A stretch of DNA of 64,000 nucleotides, taken from NCBI GenBank assembly GCA_001939145.1, contig LSRX01001165.1, positions 108,969-172,968 on the forward strand, read 5' to 3'. Positions within the stretch are counted from its first letter, which is position 1. Every line of letters begins with the position of its first letter. This DNA is from Symbiodinium microadriaticum (Eukaryota; Sar; Dinophyceae; Suessiales; Symbiodiniaceae). The notes under the pieces are model-generated. The model made no database searches. It was not told the origin of the DNA and saw only the letters and a program-made list of their open reading frames with translations. A program made the translations under genes and the position numbers. Positions 43,113 through 56,077 of the stretch are shown here, piece after piece.

Positions 43113-43124
43113 CAAAGGCCCCCC

Positions 43125-46100
43125 CTACATGGAGCCCAGCGTCTCGTTGGGCTCCTGAAGCCGCCTGCGAGCTCCTTTGACTCGCTGGTGGCGGATGTAC
43201 AGGGCGGCCAGCACCAGAAGAACCACGACCTAGGCAGGGCCTGGGGTTCTGAGGAGTTTTGGGTTTAGGGGTTTTTAGCGTTTACGGATTTTAGGATTTT
43301 CGGGGTTTAGGGTTTAGGGTTTTAGGGTTTTGGGGGTTTTAGGCTTTTGGGGATTTAGGGCTTAGGGTTTTGGGGTTTTAGGGTTTAGGGTGGGGGCCTG
43401 AATAACTAGGCTAGGGTCTTAGGGGTCATTCGGTATCCTTACAAAAGGGCTATAAGGGGATGACATCCGATCCCCATATTGCCTATATTTTAGGGTTGCA
43501 GGATCATAGTTGTCGGTATGTTTCTAAAGCTGATGTTCAGAAGGGAGCGCCAACGCAAAGAAGGAACAAGGGTACTATGAAGGAGCCCATCGGCCGCAGC
43601 GACGATCCATCCGACATGGCCGTGGTTGCCCTTGGAAGGTGATGGAGCCGTGGTGGTCGTGGTGGTGGTTGCCTCGATGGTCTTGCCTTCGTCGTCCAGT
43701 GTGGGAAAAGGCCCAGGCATGCCATCTCGCTCTGGCGGAGGTGGTGGAGCCTCTGCAGGAATGTGCTCAGGTTTCGTGACGTCGATGCCGAAACAGCGCC
43801 CCTTGGTTACCTCAGGCACATGGCTCTTGATAGCCAGGCATAGTAATGATAGCTACTAGCATTATCTGTCAGTACAAGCGATTAGTACTAGCTTTTCGTA
43901 CTGAGTGTTATAATAACCATAGTGACAACTTCATAATTGACTGTTCATAGTAGCTTTTTGGGAATAGCTACTTGCTTGAATTTGGAGCTTTCGCAGCTTC
44001 TTTGGGTCTCAAGTCTTTGAGTTCTTCGGGTCTGTTGAAGATCCGTAGCAGCTAGTAATAAGAGAAAATGTCGCGCCGAAACGGAAGCTAAAGCTCTTGA
44101 AATCTGGCACCAAAAAAACCTACGAAGCTAGGTAAAAACCTATGAAGCTAGGTGTTTTTTTGGGGCTAGAAGTAGACTTTCAACTCCGAAGCCCTAAAGA
44201 CCTAAACCGTGCCTTGTAGGTTCCCGAGCAGACGGTTGCGTTGGTGTCTTGAAGCGTGGTCACCAGCCTTGTTTCCACTACCGTCTCGGTCTGATCCGTG
44301 CCCTTCTTGCTGAAAGCGTAGAACGCGACGAAATAGCCACCAGCACTGGGCTGTCCAGTTCATGAATCAATGACTTTCGGCATTTTTTGCTTTAAAGGGT
44401 TCAGCCGCAAAACATTCCAAATCTTACAAACTAGAATACTAAGACTGCCTACAAAGCATTACGGAACTCTGCGTCGCAACCCCTTCGAAGACTCGCCTTT
44501 ACACACTCGGCAAGGCTCGGCTCCTCATCGGGCTTGTCAGGATCATGGAGGAGCGTCTTGGAAGTGCCTGAATACTTGTTAACTACTTCAACTTAACTTA
44601 CACTAGTGCACAGAGCAGGATCTTTACGACTTGGCCCCATTGCAGTAAGCTTAACGCAACGCTGCAAAAGCGAACGGACGAGAAACACCCATGACCCTCC
44701 TGAACTTCCTGGAGCCATCGAGAAACCCCATGGCATCGTTTTATGCAGTCTTGTAGGTTCCTAAACCAGAAACATCGAAAACTCTCCAAGACAGTTCGAT
44801 GAACTCCTATAAGCTCCGAATATCGTAGTCTAAAAAAATTTCATAGTGTTGTGGGATCTCTGATACTATTCCGTACAGTACGGAGCCCTATGGAACCCTA
44901 TTGAAAGTACGTAGGCTTCTAGGAGGAGCGCTTGTAGTAACCCCTACCCTGTTCAGGTTATCTGAACTCCTCGAGTTCCTGAGTAATATAGGGGCCTTAA
45001 TCTAGGTTCCTCAGTGACCACTTAATAATAGGGGTACCCTTTTCCTGTTATTTAGTTTCAATAAGGGAACCATACAATAAAAAGGGCAAAAGGGTACTAC
45101 TCAGGAACCTAGTAATAGTTACCAATGCTATTTCGGGGGTTCCTTAGCATAAGCATCGTATAACGGGCCTCAAAACCCCATCCTAATCATGAAGGCCACC
45201 ATACAATATATCCCTAATCGAGCCCTTATAGATCCCTTTAAAGGAATCCTCTCCTAAGCATTAAGGTCCCCCCCCCCCATATGAACAAGACCGGTTGCTG
45301 CAGGCATTTGGAAACTCATGGGTCCCTTTGCTGCAGTCGATTTTCATCGACGGGCAGGCACAGCCGCCCAGTTGAGATGCCTTGGCTTGTCCGGAGTAGG
45401 GTTGGGGCGTTTAGGGTAGAGGATTTGAGGGCTTCGGGGGGGGTCGGGGGNGCGGGGGACGCCCAATAGCCAATAATCCAGGAGTACTCCTAAGTAGTAT
45501 GATAAGATACCTATATGGTCTAGAGAGGACTACTTCACACAGCCTTTTGGAAGATCTGGGTAGGAGACTCAAAGCTATCTATTGGGGCTGTTGGGCTCGA
45601 GCTGCAATGAAAATATTCAAGGTCCCCAACCCCAAACCCTGAGTTATACTATGCTGCTAATTTGATTTGATAGCTTGTGCTTTATTATACGGTATTGGGC
45701 TATACCATATTTTTATAATACAACATGTTACTATATATTAGAACTTCACATGATACTTTACACTATGTATTTGTTACACGATCTTATACTATATTGTTCT
45801 ATTGTTTCTATTTTACTATACTGTTCTATGCTATATTGTATTTAGTTTATCTTGTTTTAGTATTATATATTGTGTCATTTTAATGCAAACTCCACTGCCA
45901 AGATGCCGATTCGGGGCTGGCCTGTGCTGATTTTCCCTGCGCGGAGAAGGGCTCCACAAGCAACGCCGCCTGCGGTGGAAGGCTCGGATGGGTGGGTGTA
46001 TGCAGCAATACAAGTGAGGTACTTCTACTTCCAAGTACCTTGAAACCTGCAACCCCTGCCCTGCTCCCTAAACCCCCAACCTGCAAGCCTCGCAACCCTT

Positions 46101-46965
46101 CTGACCGTGTCCGGCTACCTATAAACCTTCCAGGTGAACAGCGAGATGCCGACAAATGAAGCAAAGCCTTTAAGCAACTAAGACAACCCGCCTCCCTAAT
46201 AAGGATGGCGATATGGATCCGAATATTGGGGTTCGCGAGGAAACAGGCTTGTTGCTGAGAGAGCTACATGAAGCTTTCTCAAACCTGAGATAGGTCCGAA
46301 ATAGTAAGATGCTTATCCGAACGACCACAAGAAGCCCCAAAACCCAAAGCCACGCGTGTTTAGAAGATGAGACAAACAACGGAGCCTGAAGTTTGGCGTC
46401 CAGCGTAAAACCTAAACCTTAACCGCGAAAGGGTAGGGATTGGGGTGCAAAAACCCAAGCCCATAATCAACAACTTGAGACCCTTAAATCCTAAAACCTG
46501 CCTGCGAGCATGTCTGAAAACAGTCTGCCAGCTTTTGGGAAGTCGCCCAAGCGGGTTTGCAGCTGCCGGAAACTTCCTGTATTCTTCTGTGGGTACTAGA
46601 GTTAATTTAAGGTACTAGGGATCATTTAAGGTGTTTAAGATGTAGGGTATAGAGCTAAGGTTTTGAAGTTTAGGATTTAGGGATCAGGCCTACTCAGTAG
46701 ATAAGCTAGCATAAGGGGGATGTGTAGTATGGAATATGTTGAGGCACTTCACTGCCTCTACGTTCTTACATGACAAGCCTCAGCTTTTGATTCCATAATG
46801 GCTCCAAGGGCTATGGCTCGGAGTTTTCAAAGGTTGCGGTGCCAGCACCCAGTCCTCTGTGAGGTTACTTTGCAGCTCCAGTGTGCACTCGTCCTCCGGG
46901 GCCGGGGGTGCACCGGCAGGGAGCAGCCAAACAGCGGCAAGGGCGACGAGACGGGCGCCGAACAT
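43125..46965 (-). CDS. Cys-rich type I membrane protein, multi-exon
   Basis: Exon 1 (46855-46965) encodes a signal peptide, MFGARLVALAAVWLLPAGAP, then APEDECTLELQSNLTE (GA donor). Exons follow at 46502-46576 (EVSGSCKPAWATSQKLADCF, QTCSQ; GC donor), 45544-45601 (SSPTAPIDSFESPTQIFQK; GC donor), 45292-45380 (QLGGCACPSMKIDCSKGTHE then FPNACSN), 44604-44661 (RCVKLTAMGPSRKDPALCT), 44497-44567 (TSKTLLHDPDKPDEEPSLAE, CVK), 44213-44350 (GGYFVAFYAFSKKGTDQTET then TNATVCSGTYK), 43595-43825 (Pro-rich, then Thr stalk EATTTTTTTAPSPS, ending HVGWIVAA) and 43125-43229 (VVVLLVLAALYIRHQR, cytoplasmic tail to GSM and TAG at 43125-43127). The last two exons together make one membrane helix. Predicted: secreted ectodomain, mucin-like stalk, single membrane segment, about 35-residue basic tail. 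No named family recognised; some junction phases are provisional and exons may be missing. Confidence 0.7.
43250..43400. repeat. Telomere-like TTTAGGG tract
   Basis: GGTTTAGGG/GGTTTTAGG units just upstream of the membrane-protein last exon, in its intron. Confidence 0.75.
45002..45112. mobile_element. Family G element nested in a family H element
   Basis: CTAGGTTCCTCAGTGACC and GTACTACTCAGGAACCTAG termini; TAAT flanks both ends. The surrounding GTAATATAGGGGCCTTAAT and TAGTTACCAATGC are family H. It lies in an intron of the membrane-protein gene. Confidence 0.7.
45451..45451. other. Ambiguous base (N)
   Basis: A single N in a poly-G context. Confidence 0.95.
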
Positions 46966-47263
46966 CGTTGCCCTAGGAGTTAGAGGCAATAATTTGCTCT
47001 TGTACAAACTATACAACAGTTCTCCCTAGAAGACCTGCTGTTATCACAAAGGCCCCTTCTTGATTTGCCTGGCCCATTACTACGACGACGGCTACGGCGG
47101 CGCTGGGCTGGCTTGCATGAAGTGCAAAGATTCCTTATAGCCTGATCGTGCTGAACATGGAGCTTGGGCCTCCGACGGAGCGCGATCGAGCTTCGCTAAA
47201 CTACGGGTTTAAGGATCAGGGCTTAGCTATTGGGTCTAGTCTAGCAGCACACGCATGAGAGAG

Positions 47264-47265
<2 letters not shown>

Positions 47266-47300
<35 letters not shown>
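47266..47300. repeat. (GA)n microsatellite
   Basis: About 17 GA units, then GGGAGGGAGG. Confidence 0.95.
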
Positions 47301-47301
<1 letters not shown>

Positions 47302-47431
47302 CGGGAGGGAGGGAGGCAGAGGCAACGGGGTGAAAGGATACTGGTCACAAGTACGAGCCTGAAGCTCGTGAACATCTTCGAGTGGAAGACAGCCCGGCCC
47401 TACTGAGCACAAGTCCGTTTGGTGCCGTGAC

Positions 47432-50400
47432 CATGGCCCTGCAAACGCCGAAATCGATGACGACCACCTCCGGTGGTGAAGCTGCAGGGTGCTCATAGCG
47501 ATTTATGACACGATCTCTGGCTCTACAAATTTTGGGATTCTTGGAAGAGCAACTCTTCTTGCCATAAGAGGCATCTCACAATGGATCCTACGGGTTTGGC
47601 CCTGAGATCATGGGACTTGCTAAGCCTGCTAAGCACAACCTTGCGACACCGTCGAAACCTCTGCGAGAGCTATCAAAATCCTCAGACTTCTGCTCCCTGC
47701 AGGGGCAAGGCGTGCCTTAAGGACGGAAAAAAACCCAAAAAAGGGTGTAGGGCAGTGTATGGTTCATAGACCATCTGAAAAACGCATAGTATAAAGGCAG
47801 CGACTTTTTCGGGTCGTTTGGTCCTGGAGGTAGAAGTAAGGATAACGCTTTCTGTTCAATTATTACGGTGTTTAAAGCAGCTAAACGCAGGAGGGGATCC
47901 CGGGTTCAGGAGCTGAAGAGTTCTTCAGCTTCGGGGGTGCCTTCAACCCCAGGTTTCCGGTATTTCGGTTAGGGCTCGAAGCTCTGTCCTAGGGTTCCTT
48001 ACAAGGTTCCCTCTACATCTTCGGAGTCTCTTCTACCTTTTCCCTTACATACAACCAGGCCCCAGCTGCCTCAGGCTGGGTACCCGCGCAAAATCTCAAG
48101 AAATGCAGAGAGAAGCCGAAGGAGAACGGTTTTAGGGTTGGGAGGGGTTCAGGGTTTAGGGTTAGTGAAGGAGCACGGTTTTGGGGTTGGGAGGGGTTTA
48201 GTGTTTAGGGTGTGTGTGCCAGGACGCATCATTCCCGCGCAAACGTTGACAAAGAGCGCCAACGCTGAATGCCCTCATGGGGATTCTCTTCAGCAAAGCC
48301 AGAACACAAGAGCGACGTGGCAGGAGATGAGGTGCAGACCTAAACCCTAAACCCCTAAACCCGTAAACCCTAAAGCCTAAGCAGAGTAGTGGAAGGAGAC
48401 AAACTTGGACAGGACCCCTCAAGACGTGGAGGCCTGCTAAAAGGCATCCCGCCATTCCATGCTGTAAGATAGCTTTGATTGTCCGTCAAGGTTGCAAGAT
48501 ACGGTTGACGATATAAATCCTGCCTTAACCATAATAAGGAATAGACCATTATTCCCGTAGTTTAGAGTAATGAATGATAGGTAATGAATGATTTGCATCA
48601 TCAGCAGTATATGTGGGACACCCCACTCTAAAACGCTAAATTAAAATCTGAACTCCAGAATCCGCACACCCGGAACCCGAAACTACCAATCCCTCTACCC
48701 CATCCTCTAAACTCCTACTAAACTTAGATGCTGAGTTCATACGGCCCCAAGAAGTTTCAAGCTTTCAGTTCTATAGGGGATTAGCCTACGGTTTCCGCCA
48801 AAAACGTGTAAATACTGTTGATGATATAAATCCTGCACTACCTTTATAGGGACCCTGAGCTATGGGAATTATGGTATATTCCTTGCTATGGGTCATGCAG
48901 GATTTATACCATCAACCGAAGTGCACTCATTCTGCTACGAACTGAAGGCCAAGACCCCTGAAGCTTTGCCGCCTCGACCAAAGGACGAGACAAAAGGGCA
49001 CAACAGCACACAAGAATGACAAAACATGAGTCGGGGCTTCGTGACAGCCGACTTTGATCAGGTCCTGAGGGACTGCTCCCTTGAGTCGGATCACATGTAA
49101 GGTGCCCACGGGACGGTGGACACAGCAAATGCAGCATTCATTTCTGACGACTCGGCTTGCCAGATTTCTGATGCGGCAGAGGCTCTGTGCACATTGTCGG
49201 AGGGACGAAAGAGAGAACAGAGGCTAGGCTCTTGCAAAGCTCCTGATAGCCCGGAGCCGCCTAAACCCTAAACCCTAAATCCCTAAACCCTGCGCATCCC
49301 TAAACTCCCCTAAACCCCTAAATCGCTACACCCCTAAATCCCTAAACCCCTAAATCCTTAAACTCCCCTAAACCCCTAAACCCCTAAATTCCTAAACCCC
49401 TAAACCCCTAAATCGCTACACCCCTAAATCCCTAAACCCCTAAATCCCTAAACCCCCAAACGCCTGAACACAAAATCCCTAAATCCCGACCCTAAACCGA
49501 AAAATGGATGTTGTCTTCACCGAACCGGTCCCCTTTCAGGTCCCCAATGTAGTACGGCACCGTTATAAAACTGGCCCTAAATGGGAGCCTAATTTAGAGA
49601 ACTACCCACATAGTGAGCCCCAAAAGCGAACACATGCTTGGCGTCGGATTCCCAAAAGCCCTGACCTTGTGTCAACCCTAAGCCCCTTCCACCTCTAAAC
49701 TCCTAAAGCCCAAAATAAAAAAAGCCGGTAAACCTGTGAGTCCTACACCCTCGGTACCCTAAACTAGTAACTTCTGAACCTTAAGGCCTGAATCCTAAAC
49801 CTCTCAACCCGCTAAACACCTAAAGCGCGGGACCCCACCCCCCGAAACCCTGAAACCCTCGAGCCCTACATCCAAACAAATATAGTGACATTAATTAGAA
49901 CAGGTTTTCGGGGGAAAATAGCAATACTATAAGTCGCGATTCTCTATGTCTAAGATAACCCTGCAAACCCCTGCAATCCCCCTAAAGGAAACCTCCTAAA
50001 ACTACCAACCCCTTAAAACCCCTAAACCCTAAAACACACCCTAAACCCACATTTCCAAAGGAAAGGTTAGTGAACTACCAACCGGACCAACCGCTAAACC
50101 CCCTAAACCCCAAGGGTTTAGGGTTTAGGGTTTTAAACCCTGAATTCCCTAAACCCTAAGACCCTAACCACCCTGCTACGCTGTCGATTTCGCCTCGGGC
50201 TGCCGGAAGTCCCGTGACTTGATCATAATGTTGGGCTCCTGACATTTGGAACCGCGGTCCCACTGGGGTTTAGGGTTGCGGGTTGGGAAATCGGATCCTA
50301 ACGTTGGGCTCCTGATTCTTGCCGGGGATTGAGGGGCTTTGGGTTCAGGATTTCGGATAAATCATGTTGGGCTCCTGATTTCTGGAATGTCCCAGGGTCC

Positions 50401-53400
50401 CATGGGGGTTTAAAGTCCAGTATTTCGGATCATGTTGCCGGGCTGGTGATTTCTTCTTGGCTTTTGCTTGAAAGGTCCCATGGAGGGTTTAGGGTTGCGG
50501 CTTCAGGATTTCGGATCATAAGGTTGGGCTGCTGATTGAAGGAGTTTGGGTATAGGATTGGTTGACTTCTCAAGATTGGGGTCTGAGAGGGCTTTCGTAT
50601 GTTAGGGTTGAGCCTGCATGCGGCTTGTTCTCGAATGCTATGTTGGGTTTAGGACATTGTGGGGCTCCGGGATGAAGCTATGCTTGCTTCAGTTCCATCA
50701 GTCTTCTTCCTCTTCTTCCTCCGCTTTCGATTCTTGTGCTTGAAGGGCCTCCTGGTTGAGGCTATGCTTGGTACACATGCTGCTCTTCTTCTTACCAGTG
50801 TTGCAAAAAAGCGATGCTCGTGTGTGTTCTTTCTTGTGCTGCTTTTTTGTGTGCATGTTTGGGGTTTAGGGTTTGGGTGTTTCGGGGCAAGAGTTTCTTC
50901 ACGGGGGACCCCGTGATTGCCTTGTCGAAGGGCTTTGCACGCTTAGTTGCTGAGTTCATGAGCAAAAGTGTACACTGTCAGTTCTATAATATAAGGGATC
51001 ATATTGTCCCGAAAAGTTTAAAGCGTAGTCATTCAGCTACTACGCAGGTTTGCAAGTCCAACGTCAAAGTTGTAGACTTGAAAGCCTTTTCCTCACGAGA
51101 AGCCACAAAGCTTAGCAGGCTGCGTGATGGAGTTCTAAGTTCTTCGAAAGCCTTGAACGGGTGTGGGCTGGTTCGGGCTTAATGTCTAGTATTTTTTCCC
51201 TAGGCCGCAACGTCTCAGGATTTCTGAGGGAGCAAGTCCAGCAGCATGACTTTAGCATCCAGAGCGCTTCTTCAACCTAATCCTGAATTATGGGCTATGT
51301 GTTTCGTCCCTAACTGCCAAGCCCTAAATCTGAAACTTTACACCAGAATTTCAGCGTTCCTGTAGGGATTCATCACGTCCCCAACCCTTGCTGCATCTTC
51401 GACGGGTGTCGGCGCGATCTTCAGGATCCTTGTTCGGGCATAGTCCGCAGTTCTCGTATCCCCTCTCCATCCCCAGAGCAAAGCCTGAGTCGGAGCGTTT
51501 GGCAGCAAGCCTAGTCTTCGAGGGTCGTCAAACAGATGTTCATCTCCGAAGCAAGATTCTTGGTTCGTGCTCCTGAGGAGACTCACAGAAACATATCCGA
51601 AGCACGGGCCCCTGCCATTTCTGGCGAACATGTCGGCATCTTAGCACCTCCTCCACGGGCATCAGGAGGAGACAGCGCCAGCTCAAGCGAGTCCCGACTT
51701 CGATAGTGACAGCTACGACTTTGGTCTCGCCGTCGGATGTCCTCTCAGCACTAGACCGACCACGAGGACCGGGCTGGTGGTTCGGAGGGTCTTGCACACC
51801 GCGACTAGTTCGTCCGTGCTGAGTCACGGTCTTCGACGCATTCATGAAATCATTGAAACCAGGGGACTTCCTTCCCCTCCGTTGCTTCGCGCAGATTCAA
51901 ACCCCGATTTTCGAACATATGCACTCATAACTCTCTTTCGCGATTTCCAGAACCCTGTATTGAATGGCATTTGGACATTATACGGAGTTCCCTAGTGACC
52001 GCCCGAAACGAAACCTAAACCCGCCCCTTGAAAGAACAGGTACAGAACACTCAAAAGAACCTTTATCGAACCCCTCATCAGCATCATACACAAGTCGAAA
52101 GAACCCTTAAAAACCCAAAAAACCTTAAGAACCCCTAAAATCCCAAAAAACCTTAAGAATCCTTATCAACCCCCAAAAGCCGTAAGCACCCTTAAAGTCC
52201 CCAAAAGCCTCAAGAGCCCTAAAACAAACCATCCGACCTTGATGTCGCAATGCATCATGGACTGCTCGTGCATGAACTCCAGAGCCTGCTTTGCGGTGCG
52301 GATGGCGCCGGGTTTAGGGTTTCAAGGTCCAGGGCTCAGGGTTTAGGGGTTGAGGGTTTATAGGGTTTATAGGGTTTTAGTGGTTTAGGGGTTTAGGAAT
52401 TTAGGGGTTGAGGGATTTAGGCTTTAGGGCTTCGTTTTTTTGTTGGAGCTTTGGGGCGGCCTTGAAAGAGCCCTTGCAGAGAGGACACTGAAGGCGATTC
52501 TTACATGCTGATAAGAGGTTGTCGGGTTTGGGCTTTGCTTATAAGGTTCTGGGGCTATAGGGCCCTTATAAACCCTAAACGTTCATCCTAGTTTGAGGGT
52601 TAGAGGGATACTGGGAAGGGGCTATAAAGGCTGCTGTGAGAAGAATGTTTTAAGGATTACTAGAACAGTCTCACAAGGGTTTAGGGTCCAGTCTTCTATA
52701 AGGGCGCTTGGTGTTCAGGGGTGCTAGAGTTGAGGCTATCGAGCTCAACTTGAAACCCTCTTGAACGGGGTCCGAGGTTTTTAGGTACCCTAAACCCGAA
52801 ACCCTAAAGAGCTGTCGTCGGGGAGCCTATGGAAGTGTTGCTTTCTACTGGGGTTTTGAGACTTGCTTAGGGCTGAGCCCAGAGACTCCAATACCCCTTA
52901 ATTAAGGGAATAAGCCTTAAATCATAGTATTAAGGCCCCTATAACTTAAGGTATGTTCTTTATTTAAGGGGTATTGGGCCCTCTGGGAGGGTTCAATGTT
53001 CGCTGTTTGGGCCTGCGGGCTTTGGGCGGATGCTGCCTTTATGGATACTCATTAGGTCGACTGATCCTTTACCCAGACTCCTTAAGGCACCACAGGTATC
53101 CAACTACGGTATGGCTGACGATGTCAGGGGTTCCATTTGTGGGCCTCGAACCCCCTATCCCGAAACCCTCAACCCGCTTATGGTTGCATAATAATTACTA
53201 TGTGCCCCCAAGCCCAATTCGCATTGTTCAGGCCCCCAATATTTCGCCACGATCGAGCTCCTCTGCGCATTGCCGGAAGATGCCGCGCCACCAATCCTGG
53301 CCCGCTGCAGCTGTCGAATTCGATTTGGGGCGGCTCGATTTCCCCTAAACCGCGAAACCCTAAACCCCCTCCCCCCAAACCCTAAACTGCAAAGCTTACG

Positions 53401-55824
53401 GGTTTGGGATGGGTTTGGGCGTGCAGGATCCAAGTGTTGGAGCTAGAGGGGCTCGGTTAAATTGCTCAAGGGTAGGGTTTGGAAAAGAGTTCATGGCAGT
53501 CTCGGGGATTCGGGTTTGTGAAGTCTACATGGGTGCTTCTCTACATTAGGGCCCCCTTTTTAGGTCACCGAAATAGTACGGCACCCTTATAAAAAGGAAC
53601 CCTAAAAGAGACCCTAATTTGGAGAACTACCCATATAGTGCATAAGGGCAACAAAGGATTTGCATCAGGGATCTATCAGTGCTTGGGGTTCACGGGTTCC
53701 TAAAGGTTGCTCGTAAGGATCTAAAAGTGATTTGGGGGGCGGAACTAAAGGTTCTGCTCCTCAGCGCTAGGACGTGGGGCTTGAGGTTTGGTATTGAGGA
53801 TGCCCTGTGTTGGTTTGATTCGATCGTGCTGCCCCTTGTATAAGAATTCTCCTGGTGCAAGAAGAGTTAGCCATTACCAAGCCTCCATGATGATTTCAAC
53901 TGTTGCAAGAGCCCTGCTACCGATGCGCCGCAATGCCGCTGCAGTCGTCGATGTGCTTCTGCGCGTGCCGCGACTGGGTGCCCAGTAGAAAACCGTGCGT
54001 CCTCTCCGCCAGAGCATCCTCCTCATGCAGTTCTGAAGGCATTCGAATGCCCAGACGGAGAAGCCTGAAGGGGCGGCTTGAATATCCCCCTGTGACCCTA
54101 GACCTAAAGCCCGATAAGATCTGAAAAAGCGAGGTTACAGGTTACCAAAAACAAGCTACTGCGACGGTATAGTGATAATGCCTCAGTCGAAGGTCTTGGA
54201 GGTCTTATTCTCTTGAGACTCAAGATGTTTTCAGGGATGAAGAGCAGGAGCCTCCATCATCCATACTAAGGTCTTGTGATTAGCCTCTTAAGTTGTTGCT
54301 TGTGGAGCTGATAGTTAAAAAACGCTTAGGGAACCCTCAAAGCTCTTACAACACACTCACAACACCTTTCTATTTCCCGAATGGGCCGAGGTTCAGACCA
54401 CGAAGCTTTGGGGCAGCTTCTGTTCTGACGTTTGGGTCCGCCGAAAAGCACGATGCCAAGATCGAAGGATCTCATTAGGGATCTAGGAGCAGGTTCTTTA
54501 GTTGACGGAGTTTACCCATCAGGCCCAAGTCGGATTAGCTCTGCAATCACAAACAGAATCCCAGGTCATTGAAACCTAAACCCTAAACCCTAAACCCTAA
54601 CCCTAAACCCTAAACCCTAACCCTAAACCCTAAACCCTAAACCCTAAAACCCTAAACCCCAACCCTAAACCGCTAACCATGGCACGGGGCCTCTGTCATG
54701 GGCACCTGCTGCTCCTTGGCGCGCTGAGTCAGCGTCATGAAGTCACCGCCGTGGTAAGGCTCGCCGACCATGTAGTAAAACCTGAGGACTGAACAGCAGT
54801 TGTGGGCAACGCCGACAGCGCTGTCGACCGACACACCACTACCCATGCAACAATAGCACCACAAGCAACTTCAAATGACGACTACTACGCCGACACAACA
54901 CTCTTACTCCTGCTCCTCCTCCTCCTTTTCCTGCTACCACCATCACGACTGCCTGCCTGCTTGCCTGCTTGCCTATCTACCTGCCTACCTACCAGCCCAC
55001 CCACCCACCGACCTACCTTCCCACTTACCGACTTCCCTCCCTTCCTTCCTACCTCCCTCCTCCCCTCCCGCCGTCCCAACCTAATCCTCGCCAAGCGAAG
55101 CCCCGAAACGACACATCCTCAAACACCTGAATTCCTGTAAAGAACCTCCTAGTATCATCTAACTTCCCCACCAATCTACCTGACTGTAAGAACCCGGAAA
55201 GTTGAAAGTTGGGCGCTTAGGAGCACTGAGCAAAAAGTTTGCCGATTTGGTTTGACTTTCCAGACACGGTCGGAGCTCTAGGTCTGCAAACGCCAGAGCA
55301 TCGCGCGCCAGCGCCGAGTCCCCGGCTGAGCATCCTGGAAGATCTCGAAGACCTGGGACACTTCGGCTGGAAGGGTCGAGATTCTTCTATTTTGGGGGGC
55401 AGCCCAAACCCTAAACCCCTAAACCCCTGAACCCCTAAACCCTAAATCCCTAACTCCCTAAACCCTAAACCCCAAACCCTACTTTGGAGTTGCAGGTTGA
55501 GGCTCGAAAGGTGCTTGGAGGCCCCCCCCCCTTGTGCCCGTTCCCCCAACCCCCNCTGGAAAGGCAGGTCTCAAGATGTGACCTCTTTCCGGGGCTTTCA
55601 GTTAGCATATACCATATGCACATACGGTTGATGATATAAATCCTGCATTACCCATACACCATCATTCCCGTAGTTTAGGGTCCTTAAGGCAATGCAGGAT
55701 TTAAATCAGCAGCAGTATGTACTTATATACACCCAGACACATATACACGATATACTATACACTTCAAGCTTCTAAAAATACAAACTTAGAAGCTCATAGA
55801 CTTATACACTGCGTATATAAACCA

Positions 55825-55860
<36 letters not shown>

Positions 55861-56043
55861 CTATATATATATATGTATATACATGTATGTGTGTATGTAT
55901 GTATGTATGTATGTATGTATGTATGTATGTATGTATGTATACGATATTTGTGTATATATATGTATATACATATATCTACATACATGTGTGTGTATACATA
56001 TGTGTATATGTATACGTATATGGATATGTAGATGTACATGTAC

Positions 56044-56077
<34 letters not shown>

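Larger units (their letters stand above)
38276..43120. other. Long stretch without a supported gene
   Basis: It contains a (GTA)n microsatellite (38690-38835), family C, E, A, H and D elements (39595-42795) and telomere-like tracts at about 39395, 40696, 41470, 41786, 42001 and 42905. Non-repetitive patches at 39000-39130, 40260-40520, 41580-41760 and 41880-42000 may hide exons but gave no convincing frame. Confidence 0.5.

Noticed and set aside
45904..46018. Plus-strand Cys-rich exon (GLACADFPCAEKGSTSNAAC)
   Set aside because: It has plausible splice sites, but it lies inside the minus-strand membrane-protein gene, and minus frames over it are open too. Left unassigned.
49504..49698. 64-codon plus ORF
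   Set aside because: It is read through a family E element.
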